From the NCBI GenBank assembly GCA_965602785.1, contig CBFDAH010000101.1, positions 1 through 10,589 on the forward strand: a stretch of 10,589 nucleotides of DNA, read 5' to 3'. The notes under the pieces are model-generated. The model was not told the DNA's origin, did not search any database, and worked only from the letters and a program-made list of their open reading frames with translations. A program made the position numbers and the translations under genes. Numbering within the stretch: position 1 is the first letter of the stretch; every line of letters starts with the position of its first letter. Below are positions 5,498 to 10,589 of this stretch, one piece after another. The DNA comes from JBGSLA01 sp965602785. GTDB lineage: Bacteria; Desulfobacterota; Desulfobaccia; Desulfobaccales; 0-14-0-80-60-11.

Positions 5498-7036
5498 CTA
5501 ATACCGGTAACCCAATTGCACCCCGACAATGTGGCGGTAGTAGTTATAGAGCGGGATGTTGGAGTCGTCCCGGATATAATAATAATGGGCATTAATCTCC
5601 AAGCCCTTGTAAATGGTCTGAGTGACTTCCACCCCACCAATGAATATCAAGTCGTCGCGTTTGGGGTGGTTGGCAAGGCGGTTGCCGTCAAACCAGATGT
5701 TGTCATAGGGCTGGACGATGAAGTCGGCGGAACCCTTGATCTTCAAGCCCTTGGTCACCGGATAGAGGGCCGACAGGGTAAAGCGATAAACGTTGCTATC
5801 CCAGTTGGTGCCACCGGTCCAGTCCCGTTCATAGGTGAAGCGGCCCTGTAAGTAGCCTTTTTGGTTCTTGAAAAAATAGTAGAGGGCCATGGAGCCGGAC
5901 AGCCAGCGCCCGGAACGATCATCCTGCGGGAAGGGCGACGGGAACCAGTAATATCGCCGGGCCAGCCGCACCCCCACCTCCACTCCCACTTCGGGCGAGA
6001 GCAAATAGAGATACGTGGGGGATAGGACATAGCTGGTGGAATACTTACTGTAGCCCACGTCGCTATAGTTGAAGGCAAACGGCACCCATAGCCGGCTGTT
6101 GGCCCAGGTGTACGCCGGCACCACCCCCACCGTATTGCTGAAGAGGTCAAACTCGGTGAGACGGCGGTGAAAGTTTTGATAATACCCGTAAAAGCCCCAG
6201 AGGGCGAAAGGCCCGGGAGGCATAACATTGTACTCCAGGGCCGCGGCCAACGACCAGAAGATATCGTCCTTGCCTGATACAAATGCGGAGGAGCCTGTGT
6301 CTCCGGGCTCCAGGGAGACATTGGAGTCATAGTCGAAGCCCGTGTACACGTTGAAGCGGAAGCGCTGGTAAGACTTGAGGCGGCGATCCAAAACCGCGGC
6401 GTAGCCCTGGGCGAACCCCGCCGTGCTGGACTGGGGATTCAGGCTAATCGCCTCCTGCATGGTTTTCTTGGCTTCCTTCAGACGGTTTTGCGCCGCCAGG
6501 GCCATGGATTCCTGAAACTTGGCATCCTGGGCCAGCTTGGGGTCCTGCTGGGCTTTGCGGAAGTAATGGACCGCCTGGGCGTAGTTTTTTTCCTTATAAT
6601 ACGCCGTGCCCAGGATGAGGGCCGTGTGCCCGGGCTCAAAGCCCGCAGCATCCAGCTCCAGGAGTATCGGGCGAGCCTGGGCTGGACGGTCCAGGCCTAT
6701 CAGGGTGTCCGCCAGCAAAAGCTGGGCCTCCCGGAAGCCGGGCTTCAGCCGCACTGCTTTCTCCAGGTATTGGGCGGCTTCCTGGTAATTCAGCAAATAC
6801 CGATAGGTCCTCCCCAACAGAAAGGCCGCCTCCGGGGTTTTGACTCCTTCCCGCCAGGCCCGGGTTAAGAGATCTAGGGCCTCCTCGTAATTTTCCTGAT
6901 TAAGCTCCTGAAGGGCCTGCCCCACCACCGCGGCGTCGGCTGGAGAAGCCGCCAGGGCCGCATGAGGAACGGCCAACCCCCCCCACAATACGACCAGCAA
7001 GATGACCGCCACCATCCCATCCCCTCCGAATTTCAT
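5498..7036 (-). CDS. TPR-containing outer-membrane beta-barrel protein
   Basis: The 512-residue product has an N-terminal hydrophobic signal (to about Ala30) and tetratricopeptide-like helices over about residues 32-215; examples are NYEEALDLLTRAWREG, NYQEAAQYLEKAVRLKPG and NYAQAVHYFRKAQQDP. A C-terminal region rich in alternating aromatics begins near FNVYTGFDYDSNVSLEPGD and ends in ...YRY, as expected of an outer-membrane barrel with a C-terminal aromatic. The periplasmic-TPR-plus-barrel layout recalls surface lipoprotein assembly modifiers (DUF560/Slam) and PgaA-like exporters, but I cannot assign a substrate. Start: ATG at 7036 gives an n-region with one lysine (MKFGGDG) behind a modest AGGTGA. 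ATG at 7015 (Met8) has an excellent GGAGGGG about 5 bases ahead and may be the true start. The gene is followed by a truncated copy of its own end and then the FecR gene on the same strand. Confidence 0.85.
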   Translation of the reverse strand: MKFGGDGMVAVILLVVLWGGLAVPHAALAASPADAAVVGQALQELNQENYEEALDLLTRAWREGVKTPEAAFLLGRTYRYLLNYQEAAQYLEKAVRLKPGFREAQLLLADTLIGLDRPAQARPILLELDAAGFEPGHTALILGTAYYKEKNYAQAVHYFRKAQQDPKLAQDAKFQESMALAAQNRLKEAKKTMQEAISLNPQSSTAGFAQGYAAVLDRRLKSYQRFRFNVYTGFDYDSNVSLEPGDTGSSAFVSGKDDIFWSLAAALEYNVMPPGPFALWGFYGYYQNFHRRLTEFDLFSNTVGVVPAYTWANSRLWVPFAFNYSDVGYSKYSTSYVLSPTYLYLLSPEVGVEVGVRLARRYYWFPSPFPQDDRSGRWLSGSMALYYFFKNQKGYLQGRFTYERDWTGGTNWDSNVYRFTLSALYPVTKGLKIKGSADFIVQPYDNIWFDGNRLANHPKRDDLIFIGGVEVTQTIYKGLEINAHYYYIRDDSNIPLYNYYRHIVGVQLGYRY

Positions 7037-7057
7037 TCACCTAAAAAGTTTTCCTAA

Positions 7058-7074
7058 GACCCTGAGCCAGGGTC
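7058..7074 (-). promoter_or_regulatory. Perfect 7-bp hairpin in the leader of the barrel gene
   Basis: GACCCTG and CAGGGTC flank a 3-base loop. The hairpin lies 22 bases before the upstream start codon of the barrel gene. On the minus strand it is followed by TTAGGAAAACTTTTTAGG, so it could act as a weak attenuator or as an mRNA-stabilising structure. Function is inferred only. Confidence 0.35.
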
Positions 7075-7364
7075 CGGGTCACCCCTCCCCGGCCAGGGCG
7101 GCTGCGGTCCACATCCCATGTTCTACGGCAAGCTGTTGCCGCCAGGTTATCTCGTGGCCAGGATAGCACATGATGCACCTATTCCAATGATATTTCCCTA
7201 ACTTCGACCACAATAAAGCAAAACATAAAGCGATTTCAATAAAATTCCGTTGCTCCCCACTTTTAACGCCTTGTATGCCCTGAGCCACCCGGGCTCCCCG
7301 GATAGTTTCTCTGCAGGCCGCGCGGGGGCCGGCCGACACCTTCCTGGGGGAAAGGATAAAACGC

Positions 7365-7393
7365 TTGCATTCCGGGGCTCTCATCGGTAAAAA
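7365..7393 (+). promoter_or_regulatory. Candidate promoter for tRNA-Gln
   Basis: TTGCAT (7365-7370), a 17-base spacer and TAAAAA (7388-7393) would start transcription near 7400, about 33 bases before the mature tRNA. Each box is only a partial consensus match. Confidence 0.4.
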
Positions 7394-7432
7394 AAAGGCA
7401 GGCAAACCGCGGCAGCGGTTCCGGCCACCTGC

Positions 7433-7506
7433 TGGGGGATCGTCCAACGGCAGGACTGCGGACTTTGGCTCCGCCAATGGAGGTTCGAATCCTCCTCCCC
7501 CAGCCA
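7433..7506 (+). tRNA. tRNA-Gln (anticodon UUG)
   Basis: A complete cloverleaf of 74 bases includes the encoded CCA. The acceptor stem TGGGGGA (7433-7439) pairs with TCCCCCA (7496-7502), followed by discriminator G and CCA. The D stem is GTCC/GGAC. The anticodon stem GCGGA/TCCGC carries the loop CTTTGGC, placing TTG in the anticodon for glutamine codon CAA (and CAG by wobble). The T arm is GGAGG-TTCGAAT-CCTCC. A hairpin terminator follows. Confidence 0.97.
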
Positions 7507-7521
7507 CCTTGTCTTAAGAAT

Positions 7522-7559
7522 AACGGCGGCCCCCGGCGTGCTCCCGGCAGGGCCGTTTT
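7522..7559 (+). terminator. Hairpin terminator after tRNA-Gln
   Basis: AACGGC...CC pairs with GGGCCGTT across a GC-rich inner stem (CCGG/CCGG), with a two-base bulge, and ends in TTTT. The T-run is short, so strength is moderate. Confidence 0.55.
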
Positions 7560-7611
7560 GATTCTCTTCCGCCAGCATCCCCAAGCCCGCTCACGCCAAG
7601 AGTCACCCAGG

Positions 7612-7640
7612 TTGACAGCCGACCTGGCATAATCTACATT
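7612..7640 (+). promoter_or_regulatory. Sigma70-type promoter for tRNA-Sec
   Basis: Perfect TTGACA (7612-7617), a 17-base spacer and TACATT (7635-7640). The predicted start at about 7646-7648 is within one to three bases of the mature tRNA 5' end (7649), so the primary transcript would have almost no 5' leader. It falls between the tRNA-Gln terminator and selC, implying that the two tRNAs are separate transcription units. Confidence 0.65.
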
Positions 7641-7648
7641 TAAAGCGC

Positions 7649-7746
7649 GGAAGTGCCAGGCTCACTGGTGGGGCCCCCGGACTTCAAATCCGGTGTACCT
7701 TCTGAGGAAGGGGGTAGGTGGGTTCGATTCCCATGCACTTCCGCCA
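7649..7746 (+). tRNA. selC: Selenocysteine tRNA (anticodon UCA)
   Basis: This 98-base RNA inserts selenocysteine at UGA codons, working with SelA, SelB and SelD, none of which is in the window. The acceptor stem has the bacterial tRNA-Sec length of 8 bp: GGAAGTGC (7649-7656) with GCACTTCC (7735-7742), then G and encoded CCA. The anticodon arm CCGGA-CTTCAAA-TCCGG places TCA at the anticodon. There is a long variable arm built on CCTTC/GAAGG, and the T arm is GTGGG-TTCGATT-CCCAT. The acceptor and anticodon arms closely resemble E. coli selC. It is bounded by its own promoter and a strong terminator. None of the protein genes in the window carries a visible in-frame UGA. Confidence 0.97.
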
Positions 7747-7759
7747 ACGACGGCAAGCT

Positions 7760-7789
7760 AAAGGGGTCAAAAAGACTTGACCCCTTTTT
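7760..7789 (+). terminator. Strong intrinsic terminator after tRNA-Sec
   Basis: AAAGGGGTCAA (7760-7770) and TTGACCCC plus TTT form an 11-bp stem around AAAGAC, ending in a run of five T. It lies 14 bases after the tRNA CCA end. Confidence 0.92.
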
Positions 7790-7815
7790 ATTTGGGGTGC
7801 ATCGTGACTAGACAG

Positions 7816-7858
7816 GCCCCCCTCACCCTGACCTTTTCCCCCCCCAAGGAGGAAGGGA
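7816..7858. repeat. C-rich REP-like intergenic tract
   Basis: The stretch CCCCTCACCCTGACCTTTTC followed by a C-run and GGAGGAAGGG has the look of the widespread CCCTCACCCT-type intergenic repeats. It forms only a weak hairpin here. The AAGGAGGAAGGG in it resembles a ribosome binding site but no start codon follows at a useful distance. Confidence 0.35.
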
Positions 7859-7897
7859 ATTCGTCTGAGGAACCTTTCAGGACAGATTGGCTAGCTC

Positions 7898-8638
7898 GTG
7901 CGGCATAACCACAAAAAAACCGAGGTGGCCCGGCACTTCGACGCGGTGGCGGCCCGTTACGATCTCATGAACACCATCCTGAGCTGCGGCCTGCACCACC
8001 TGTGGAAGCGACGGACCATTGGTCTGCTGGAGCTCAAACCTGGGGCGCGGGTCCTCGACGTCTGCGGCGGCACCGGCGACCTGGCCATCCTGGCGGCCCG
8101 GGAAGTGGGGGCACGGGGGACTGTGCTGCTCTACGATATCAACCGGGCCATGCTGCTGGCAGGCCGCCCTAAGGTGGCCCAGGCGGGCCCGGCGGGGCGC
8201 TTCTGGTTTGTGGAGGGGGACGCGGAGCGCCTGGCAATAGCAGACGGTAGCGTGGACGCCGCCATGGTGGGCTTCGGGGTCAGGAACCTGAATCACATGG
8301 CAGAGGGCCTCAGGGAAATGCACCGGGTCCTGAGGCCTGGCGGGCGCCTGGCTATTCTGGAATTCTCCCGGCCCACCAACCCCCTGTGGCGCCGGCTCTA
8401 CGACCTCTACTCCTTTACCCTCATGCCCCTCCTGGGCCAGGTCATCGTCGGCTCCCGGGAAGCCTACACCTACCTCACCACCTCCATCCGCCAGTTTCCC
8501 CTGCCGGAGGAACTGGCGGCCACCCTCAAAACCATCGGTTTTACCCGAATTGCCTACTACCCCCTCACCAACGGCATCGCCGTCATCCACCTGGGGGTAA
8601 AACCAGGAAAAACTGTGGGGGGAGAGCCAGGGACCTGA
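7898..8638 (+). CDS. ubiE: Demethylmenaquinone/ubiquinone C-methyltransferase (UbiE/MenG family)
   Basis: This SAM-dependent enzyme methylates the quinone ring, most likely the last step of menaquinone synthesis (MenG role) in an anaerobe. The 246 residues match the usual family length. Visible signatures are ARYDLMNTILSCGLHHLWK (19-37), the SAM-binding VLDVCGGTGD (52-61), an acidic YD at 79-80, FVEGDAERLAIADGSVD (104-120), MVGFGVRNLNHM (123-134), RVLRPGGRLAILEFSRP (143-159) and the late SREAYTYLTTSIRQFP (186-201). The start is GTG at 7898; a TAG four bases upstream in frame excludes earlier starts, and only a poorly placed AGGA is seen. The last codons and stop lie inside a palindromic repeat, giving a tail (TVGGEPGT) that probably is not part of the ancestral protein. 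It converges on zwf with 23 bases between the stop codons. Confidence 0.92.
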   Translation: MRHNHKKTEVARHFDAVAARYDLMNTILSCGLHHLWKRRTIGLLELKPGARVLDVCGGTGDLAILAAREVGARGTVLLYDINRAMLLAGRPKVAQAGPAGRFWFVEGDAERLAIADGSVDAAMVGFGVRNLNHMAEGLREMHRVLRPGGRLAILEFSRPTNPLWRRLYDLYSFTLMPLLGQVIVGSREAYTYLTTSIRQFPLPEELAATLKTIGFTRIAYYPLTNGIAVIHLGVKPGKTVGGEPGT

Positions 8639-8659
8639 GGTCCCTGCCCTCCCCCAAAA
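8614..8659. repeat. Palindromic interspersed repeat, copy 1 (between ubiE and zwf)
   Basis: CAGGGACC (8628-8635) and GGTCCCTG (8639-8646) form a perfect 8-bp stem whose 3-base loop TGA is the ubiE stop codon. Outside it, GGGGGAG pairs with CTCCCCC. The element begins 2 bases after the zwf stop codon on the minus strand, where it is followed by ACAGTTTTT, so it can also serve as the zwf terminator. It is nearly identical to 10401-10446. Confidence 0.8.
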
Positions 8660-8661
8660 GA

Positions 8662-10236
8662 TCATACCGCCACCACCACGCGCCCCAAGATAGGCCAGGC
8701 CGCTTCCGGGCCCCAGGTTCCTGCCGGGTAGGGGTGGAGGAGGGAAGTCGGGTCGGCGCAGCGCTCGCAAGCCTCGATGACCGGGCTGAAGTAAGACCAG
8801 CACGTCTCCACCGCGTCCTGCCGCCAAAAAAGCATCTGGTCGCCCTGGACCACGTCAATCAGGCTTTTCTCGTAGGCCTCCATCGCCGGCCCCCCGTACT
8901 GTTGGTAATACGGAAAGTCCATGGTCACCTGGCGCAGGCACACGGTGGCCCCGGGGTTCTTGGTCTCAAAAATCAGGGTGATTTTCTCCTCCGGGTAGAT
9001 CCCCAAAAGCAAGCGATTGGCGGCGATTTCCCCCAGATGTACGTTTTGGAACAGGGAATGGGGCACTTCCTTGAACTTGATGAGGATCTGGGTAAGCTTG
9101 GCCGGTAAGCGCTTGCCCGATACCAGATAAAAGGGGACCCCTCGCCAGCGCCAGTTGTCGATGAAAACCTGCATGGCCGCAAAGGTGGGGGTTACGGAGT
9201 CGGGCCGCACCTGGGGCTCCTCCCGGTACCCCGGCACCTCACGGTCTGCTTCCCGTCCCCGGGCGTATTGGCCCAGGATGAGGTCCTCCCCGGCTGCGAT
9301 ATTGCCGAGAGGCTTTAAGGAGCGGAACACCTTGAGCTGCTCGTCCCGCACCCGCTCGGCCTCGAAAAGGGAGGGGGGCTCCATGGCGGTGAGGGCCAAC
9401 AGATGCATCATGTGGTTCTGGAACATATCCCGCAGCACCCCGCTCTCTTCATAGAAGCCCCCCCGGCGCCCCACCCCCACGGTCTCCGCCGCCACAATCC
9501 CCACGGAGTCAATAAAGTTGCGGTTCCAGAGGGGCTCGAAGATGGCGTTGGCGAAGCGGAGGATGAGGATGTTTTGCACCGTCTCCTTGGCCATATAGTG
9601 ATCTATGCGGAAGATCTGGCGCTCCCGGAAGGAGGCCAGCAAGACCCGGTTCAGCTCCTGGGCGGAGTTGAGGTCTCGGCCAAAGGGCTTCTCCACCACC
9701 AGACGCACCCAGCCGCGTTCACCTTCGGCCGAGAGGCCCGCATCTCCCAGTTCCTGGCTGATGACGGCATAAAGGGAGGGGGGCACGGCCAGATAGAAGA
9801 GGCGGTTGCCGCCGGTCTGGTGCCTTTCCTCCAGGTCTTTGAGGAAGCGATTTAGGGATTCGTAGTCAGAAGAGGTGGCATACTCCAGGGGATGGTATTC
9901 CAGGGCAGCGGCGAATTCGTGCCAGCGGGAGAAGTCCAACCCCGCCGCCCGGACCGCGTCGGCCATGCGCTCCTGAAACTCCTGGCGGCTTAAACGCGTC
10001 CGGGCCGAGCCCACAATACAGCAGGGGAACGGCAGGGCCCCCCGCAGGAAAAGGTTATAGAGGGCAGGGAGGAGCTTGAGGGCGGTGAGGTCGCCGGTAG
10101 CTCCGAAGATCACTATGGTGCAGGGGTCAAGACGGCCCTCGAAAAGGCAGGCCTCCATCGGCATACCCAGGTCCGGGGCCTGGCCAGTGACCAACGCGCC
10201 AGGCGCGGGTGGGATTTCCCGGTCAAACTCAGCCAT
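8662..10236 (-). CDS. zwf: Glucose-6-phosphate 1-dehydrogenase
   Basis: It oxidises glucose 6-phosphate to 6-phosphogluconolactone with NAD(P)+, opening the oxidative pentose phosphate pathway in the cytoplasm. The 524-residue length is normal to slightly long; the first ~35 residues precede the Rossmann fold. Motifs are IFGATGDLTALKLLPAL (43-59) for the nucleotide, VVEKPFGRDL (180-189), the active-site RIDHYMAKETVQNI (210-223) with Asp212-His213, and DMFQNHMMHLLALTAMEPP (270-288) containing the probable general-base His275. The common signature DHYLGKE appears here as DHYMAKE; the key Asp, His and Lys are kept. The start is the ATG at 10236 with AAGGA 12 bases upstream, a rather long spacing; Met25 or Met27 could be alternatives but have no Shine-Dalgarno site. 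It lies downstream of rpe on the same strand, separated by 216 repeat-rich bases. Confidence 0.96.
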   Translation of the reverse strand: MAEFDREIPPAPGALVTGQAPDLGMPMEACLFEGRLDPCTIVIFGATGDLTALKLLPALYNLFLRGALPFPCCIVGSARTRLSRQEFQERMADAVRAAGLDFSRWHEFAAALEYHPLEYATSSDYESLNRFLKDLEERHQTGGNRLFYLAVPPSLYAVISQELGDAGLSAEGERGWVRLVVEKPFGRDLNSAQELNRVLLASFRERQIFRIDHYMAKETVQNILILRFANAIFEPLWNRNFIDSVGIVAAETVGVGRRGGFYEESGVLRDMFQNHMMHLLALTAMEPPSLFEAERVRDEQLKVFRSLKPLGNIAAGEDLILGQYARGREADREVPGYREEPQVRPDSVTPTFAAMQVFIDNWRWRGVPFYLVSGKRLPAKLTQILIKFKEVPHSLFQNVHLGEIAANRLLLGIYPEEKITLIFETKNPGATVCLRQVTMDFPYYQQYGGPAMEAYEKSLIDVVQGDQMLFWRQDAVETCWSYFSPVIEACERCADPTSLLHPYPAGTWGPEAAWPILGRVVVAV

Positions 10237-10283
10237 GGCAGGTTCTCATCCTTGTTCAGAATTCAGAGCTTCTAAATAGTCAT

Positions 10284-10357
10284 CTTGAGGGAGGGGTGTC
10301 CCCACGGGCTGGAAGCCCGTGCTACCGGGGCCGTTGGCCCCTACCGCCTCCCTCAAG
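10284..10357. repeat. Branched inverted-repeat element upstream of zwf
   Basis: A perfect 11-bp outer stem CTTGAGGGAGG (10284-10294) / CCTCCCTCAAG (10347-10357) encloses two perfect hairpins: CACGGGCT-GGA-AGCCCGTG (10303-10321) and GGGGCC-GTT-GGCCCC (10327-10341). The whole 74 bases can fold into a three-way junction on either strand. It is not a tRNA. It lies in the rpe-zwf gap and would be transcribed with them if they form an operon. Confidence 0.75.
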
Positions 10358-10361
10358 CTCC

Positions 10362-10384
10362 CTCCCCCAACCCTTTAGGGGGAG
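10362..10384. repeat. C-rich hairpin in the rpe-zwf gap
   Basis: CTCCCCC (10362-10368) and GGGGGAG (10378-10384) enclose a 9-base loop AACCCTTTA. It resembles the C-rich element at 5288-5330 and probably belongs to the same dispersed family. Confidence 0.55.
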
Positions 10385-10400
10385 AATAATTGGCTGGGGG

Positions 10401-10446
10401 TGTGGGGGGAGAGCAGGAGCCTCAGGTCCCTGGCCCTCCCCCAAAA
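10401..10446. repeat. Palindromic interspersed repeat, copy 2 (after rpe)
   Basis: It matches copy 1 at 8614-8659 over 46 bases, sharing TGTGGGGGGAGAGC, AGGTCCCTG and CCCTCCCCCAAAA, with a few changes in the central arm. It begins 6 bases after the rpe stop codon on the minus strand in the same orientation relative to the gene as copy 1. No T-run follows it here, so it would not be an efficient intrinsic terminator. Confidence 0.75.
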
Positions 10447-10452
10447 TTATCC

Positions 10453-10589
10453 TCACTCCATCCTTTCCCGCAACCGGCGGACGTTGCCGGTGATGTCACC
10501 GCCGTCAAAGACGCCGGAGCCCGAGACGAAAACGTCCACCCCGGCCGCCACCAGCTCATCCATGGTGTTCAGGTGCACGCCGCCGTCCA
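10453..10589 (-). CDS. rpe: Ribulose-phosphate 3-epimerase, C-terminal 44 residues (partial)
   Basis: Rpe interconverts ribulose 5-phosphate and xylulose 5-phosphate in the pentose phosphate and Calvin-type cycles. Only the end is in view. It reads DGGVHLNTMDELVAAGVDVF then VSGSGVFDGGDITGNVRRLR before the TGA at 10453-10455. DGG with the following helix and the (V/A)DVFV(A/S)GS strand form the phosphate-binding end of the TIM barrel that is characteristic of Rpe; the active-site Asp is the first residue visible. The N-terminal ~170-180 residues lie beyond the window. It is upstream of zwf on the same strand, which fits a pentose-phosphate operon. Confidence 0.88.
   Translation of the reverse strand, partial: DGGVHLNTMDELVAAGVDVFVSGSGVFDGGDITGNVRRLRERME

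Larger units (their letters stand above)
7037..7432. other. Divergent intergenic region between barrel gene and tRNA genes
   Basis: I see no believable gene in these 396 bases. About 7175-7265 is markedly AT-rich against a GC-rich background and is the likely site of the barrel promoter; on the minus strand TTGAAA with TATTGT 18 bases on is one weak candidate. A perfect hairpin lies at 7058-7074. A reading frame covering 7079-7507 on the minus strand is antisense to the tRNA-Gln gene and is not considered real. Confidence 0.5.

Noticed and set aside
7079..7507. Minus-strand frame with the N-terminus MAGGGGFEPPLAEP
   Set aside because: The N-terminal part is the reverse complement of tRNA-Gln, a well-known false gene artefact. 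The rest is AT-rich intergenic DNA with no family resemblance.
8386..9108. Plus-strand frame spanning the ubiE-zwf junction
   Set aside because: It overlaps the 3' halves of two well-supported genes in other frames, and its Pro/His/Arg-rich product has no recognisable domain.

Overview
The window looks like chromosomal DNA from a GC-rich, anaerobic, diderm bacterium that runs the Wood-Ljungdahl (acetyl-CoA) pathway. A sulfate- or sulfur-metabolising Desulfobacterota lineage, for example near Desulfobacca, is my best guess. The guess rests on four things: a bacterial-type CooS/AcsA next to a corrinoid protein subunit and CooC, an outer-membrane beta-barrel gene, a UbiE/MenG quinone methyltransferase, and a selenocysteine tRNA. 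This is inference from gene content; no database search was possible.

Layout. Positions 1-3281 (minus strand) hold a carbon-fixation cluster in transcription order cooC, acsD, cooS; cooS runs off the left edge. cooC and acsD each have a strong Shine-Dalgarno site in front of a TTG start and a recognisable sigma70-type promoter. Positions 3548-7036 (minus strand) hold an envelope pair: a TPR/beta-barrel outer-membrane protein, then a FecR-domain exported protein with in-frame 18-bp tandem repeats. Between them lies a decayed second copy of the barrel's C-terminus. Positions 7433-7789 (plus strand) hold tRNA-Gln(UUG) and tRNA-Sec(UCA), each with a plausible promoter and terminator. Then come ubiE/menG (plus strand), converging on zwf (minus strand), and the 3' end of rpe (minus strand) at the right edge.

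How the genes work together. CooS reduces CO2 to CO or oxidises CO. CooC is the ATPase that helps load nickel into CooS. AcsD is half of the corrinoid iron-sulfur protein that carries the methyl group to acetyl-CoA synthase; acsB and acsC are not in view. Rpe and Zwf are pentose-phosphate enzymes in tandem. MenG finishes menaquinone for anaerobic respiration. selC shows that the organism decodes UGA as selenocysteine, although none of the genes here visibly uses it.

I do not see a clearly new defence or mobile system. The most unusual items are the eroded barrel duplicate beside the FecR gene, a palindromic repeat placed just after the stop codons of both zwf and rpe (its loop in one copy is exactly the ubiE stop codon), a branched inverted-repeat element upstream of zwf, and the compact cooC-acsD-cooS order.
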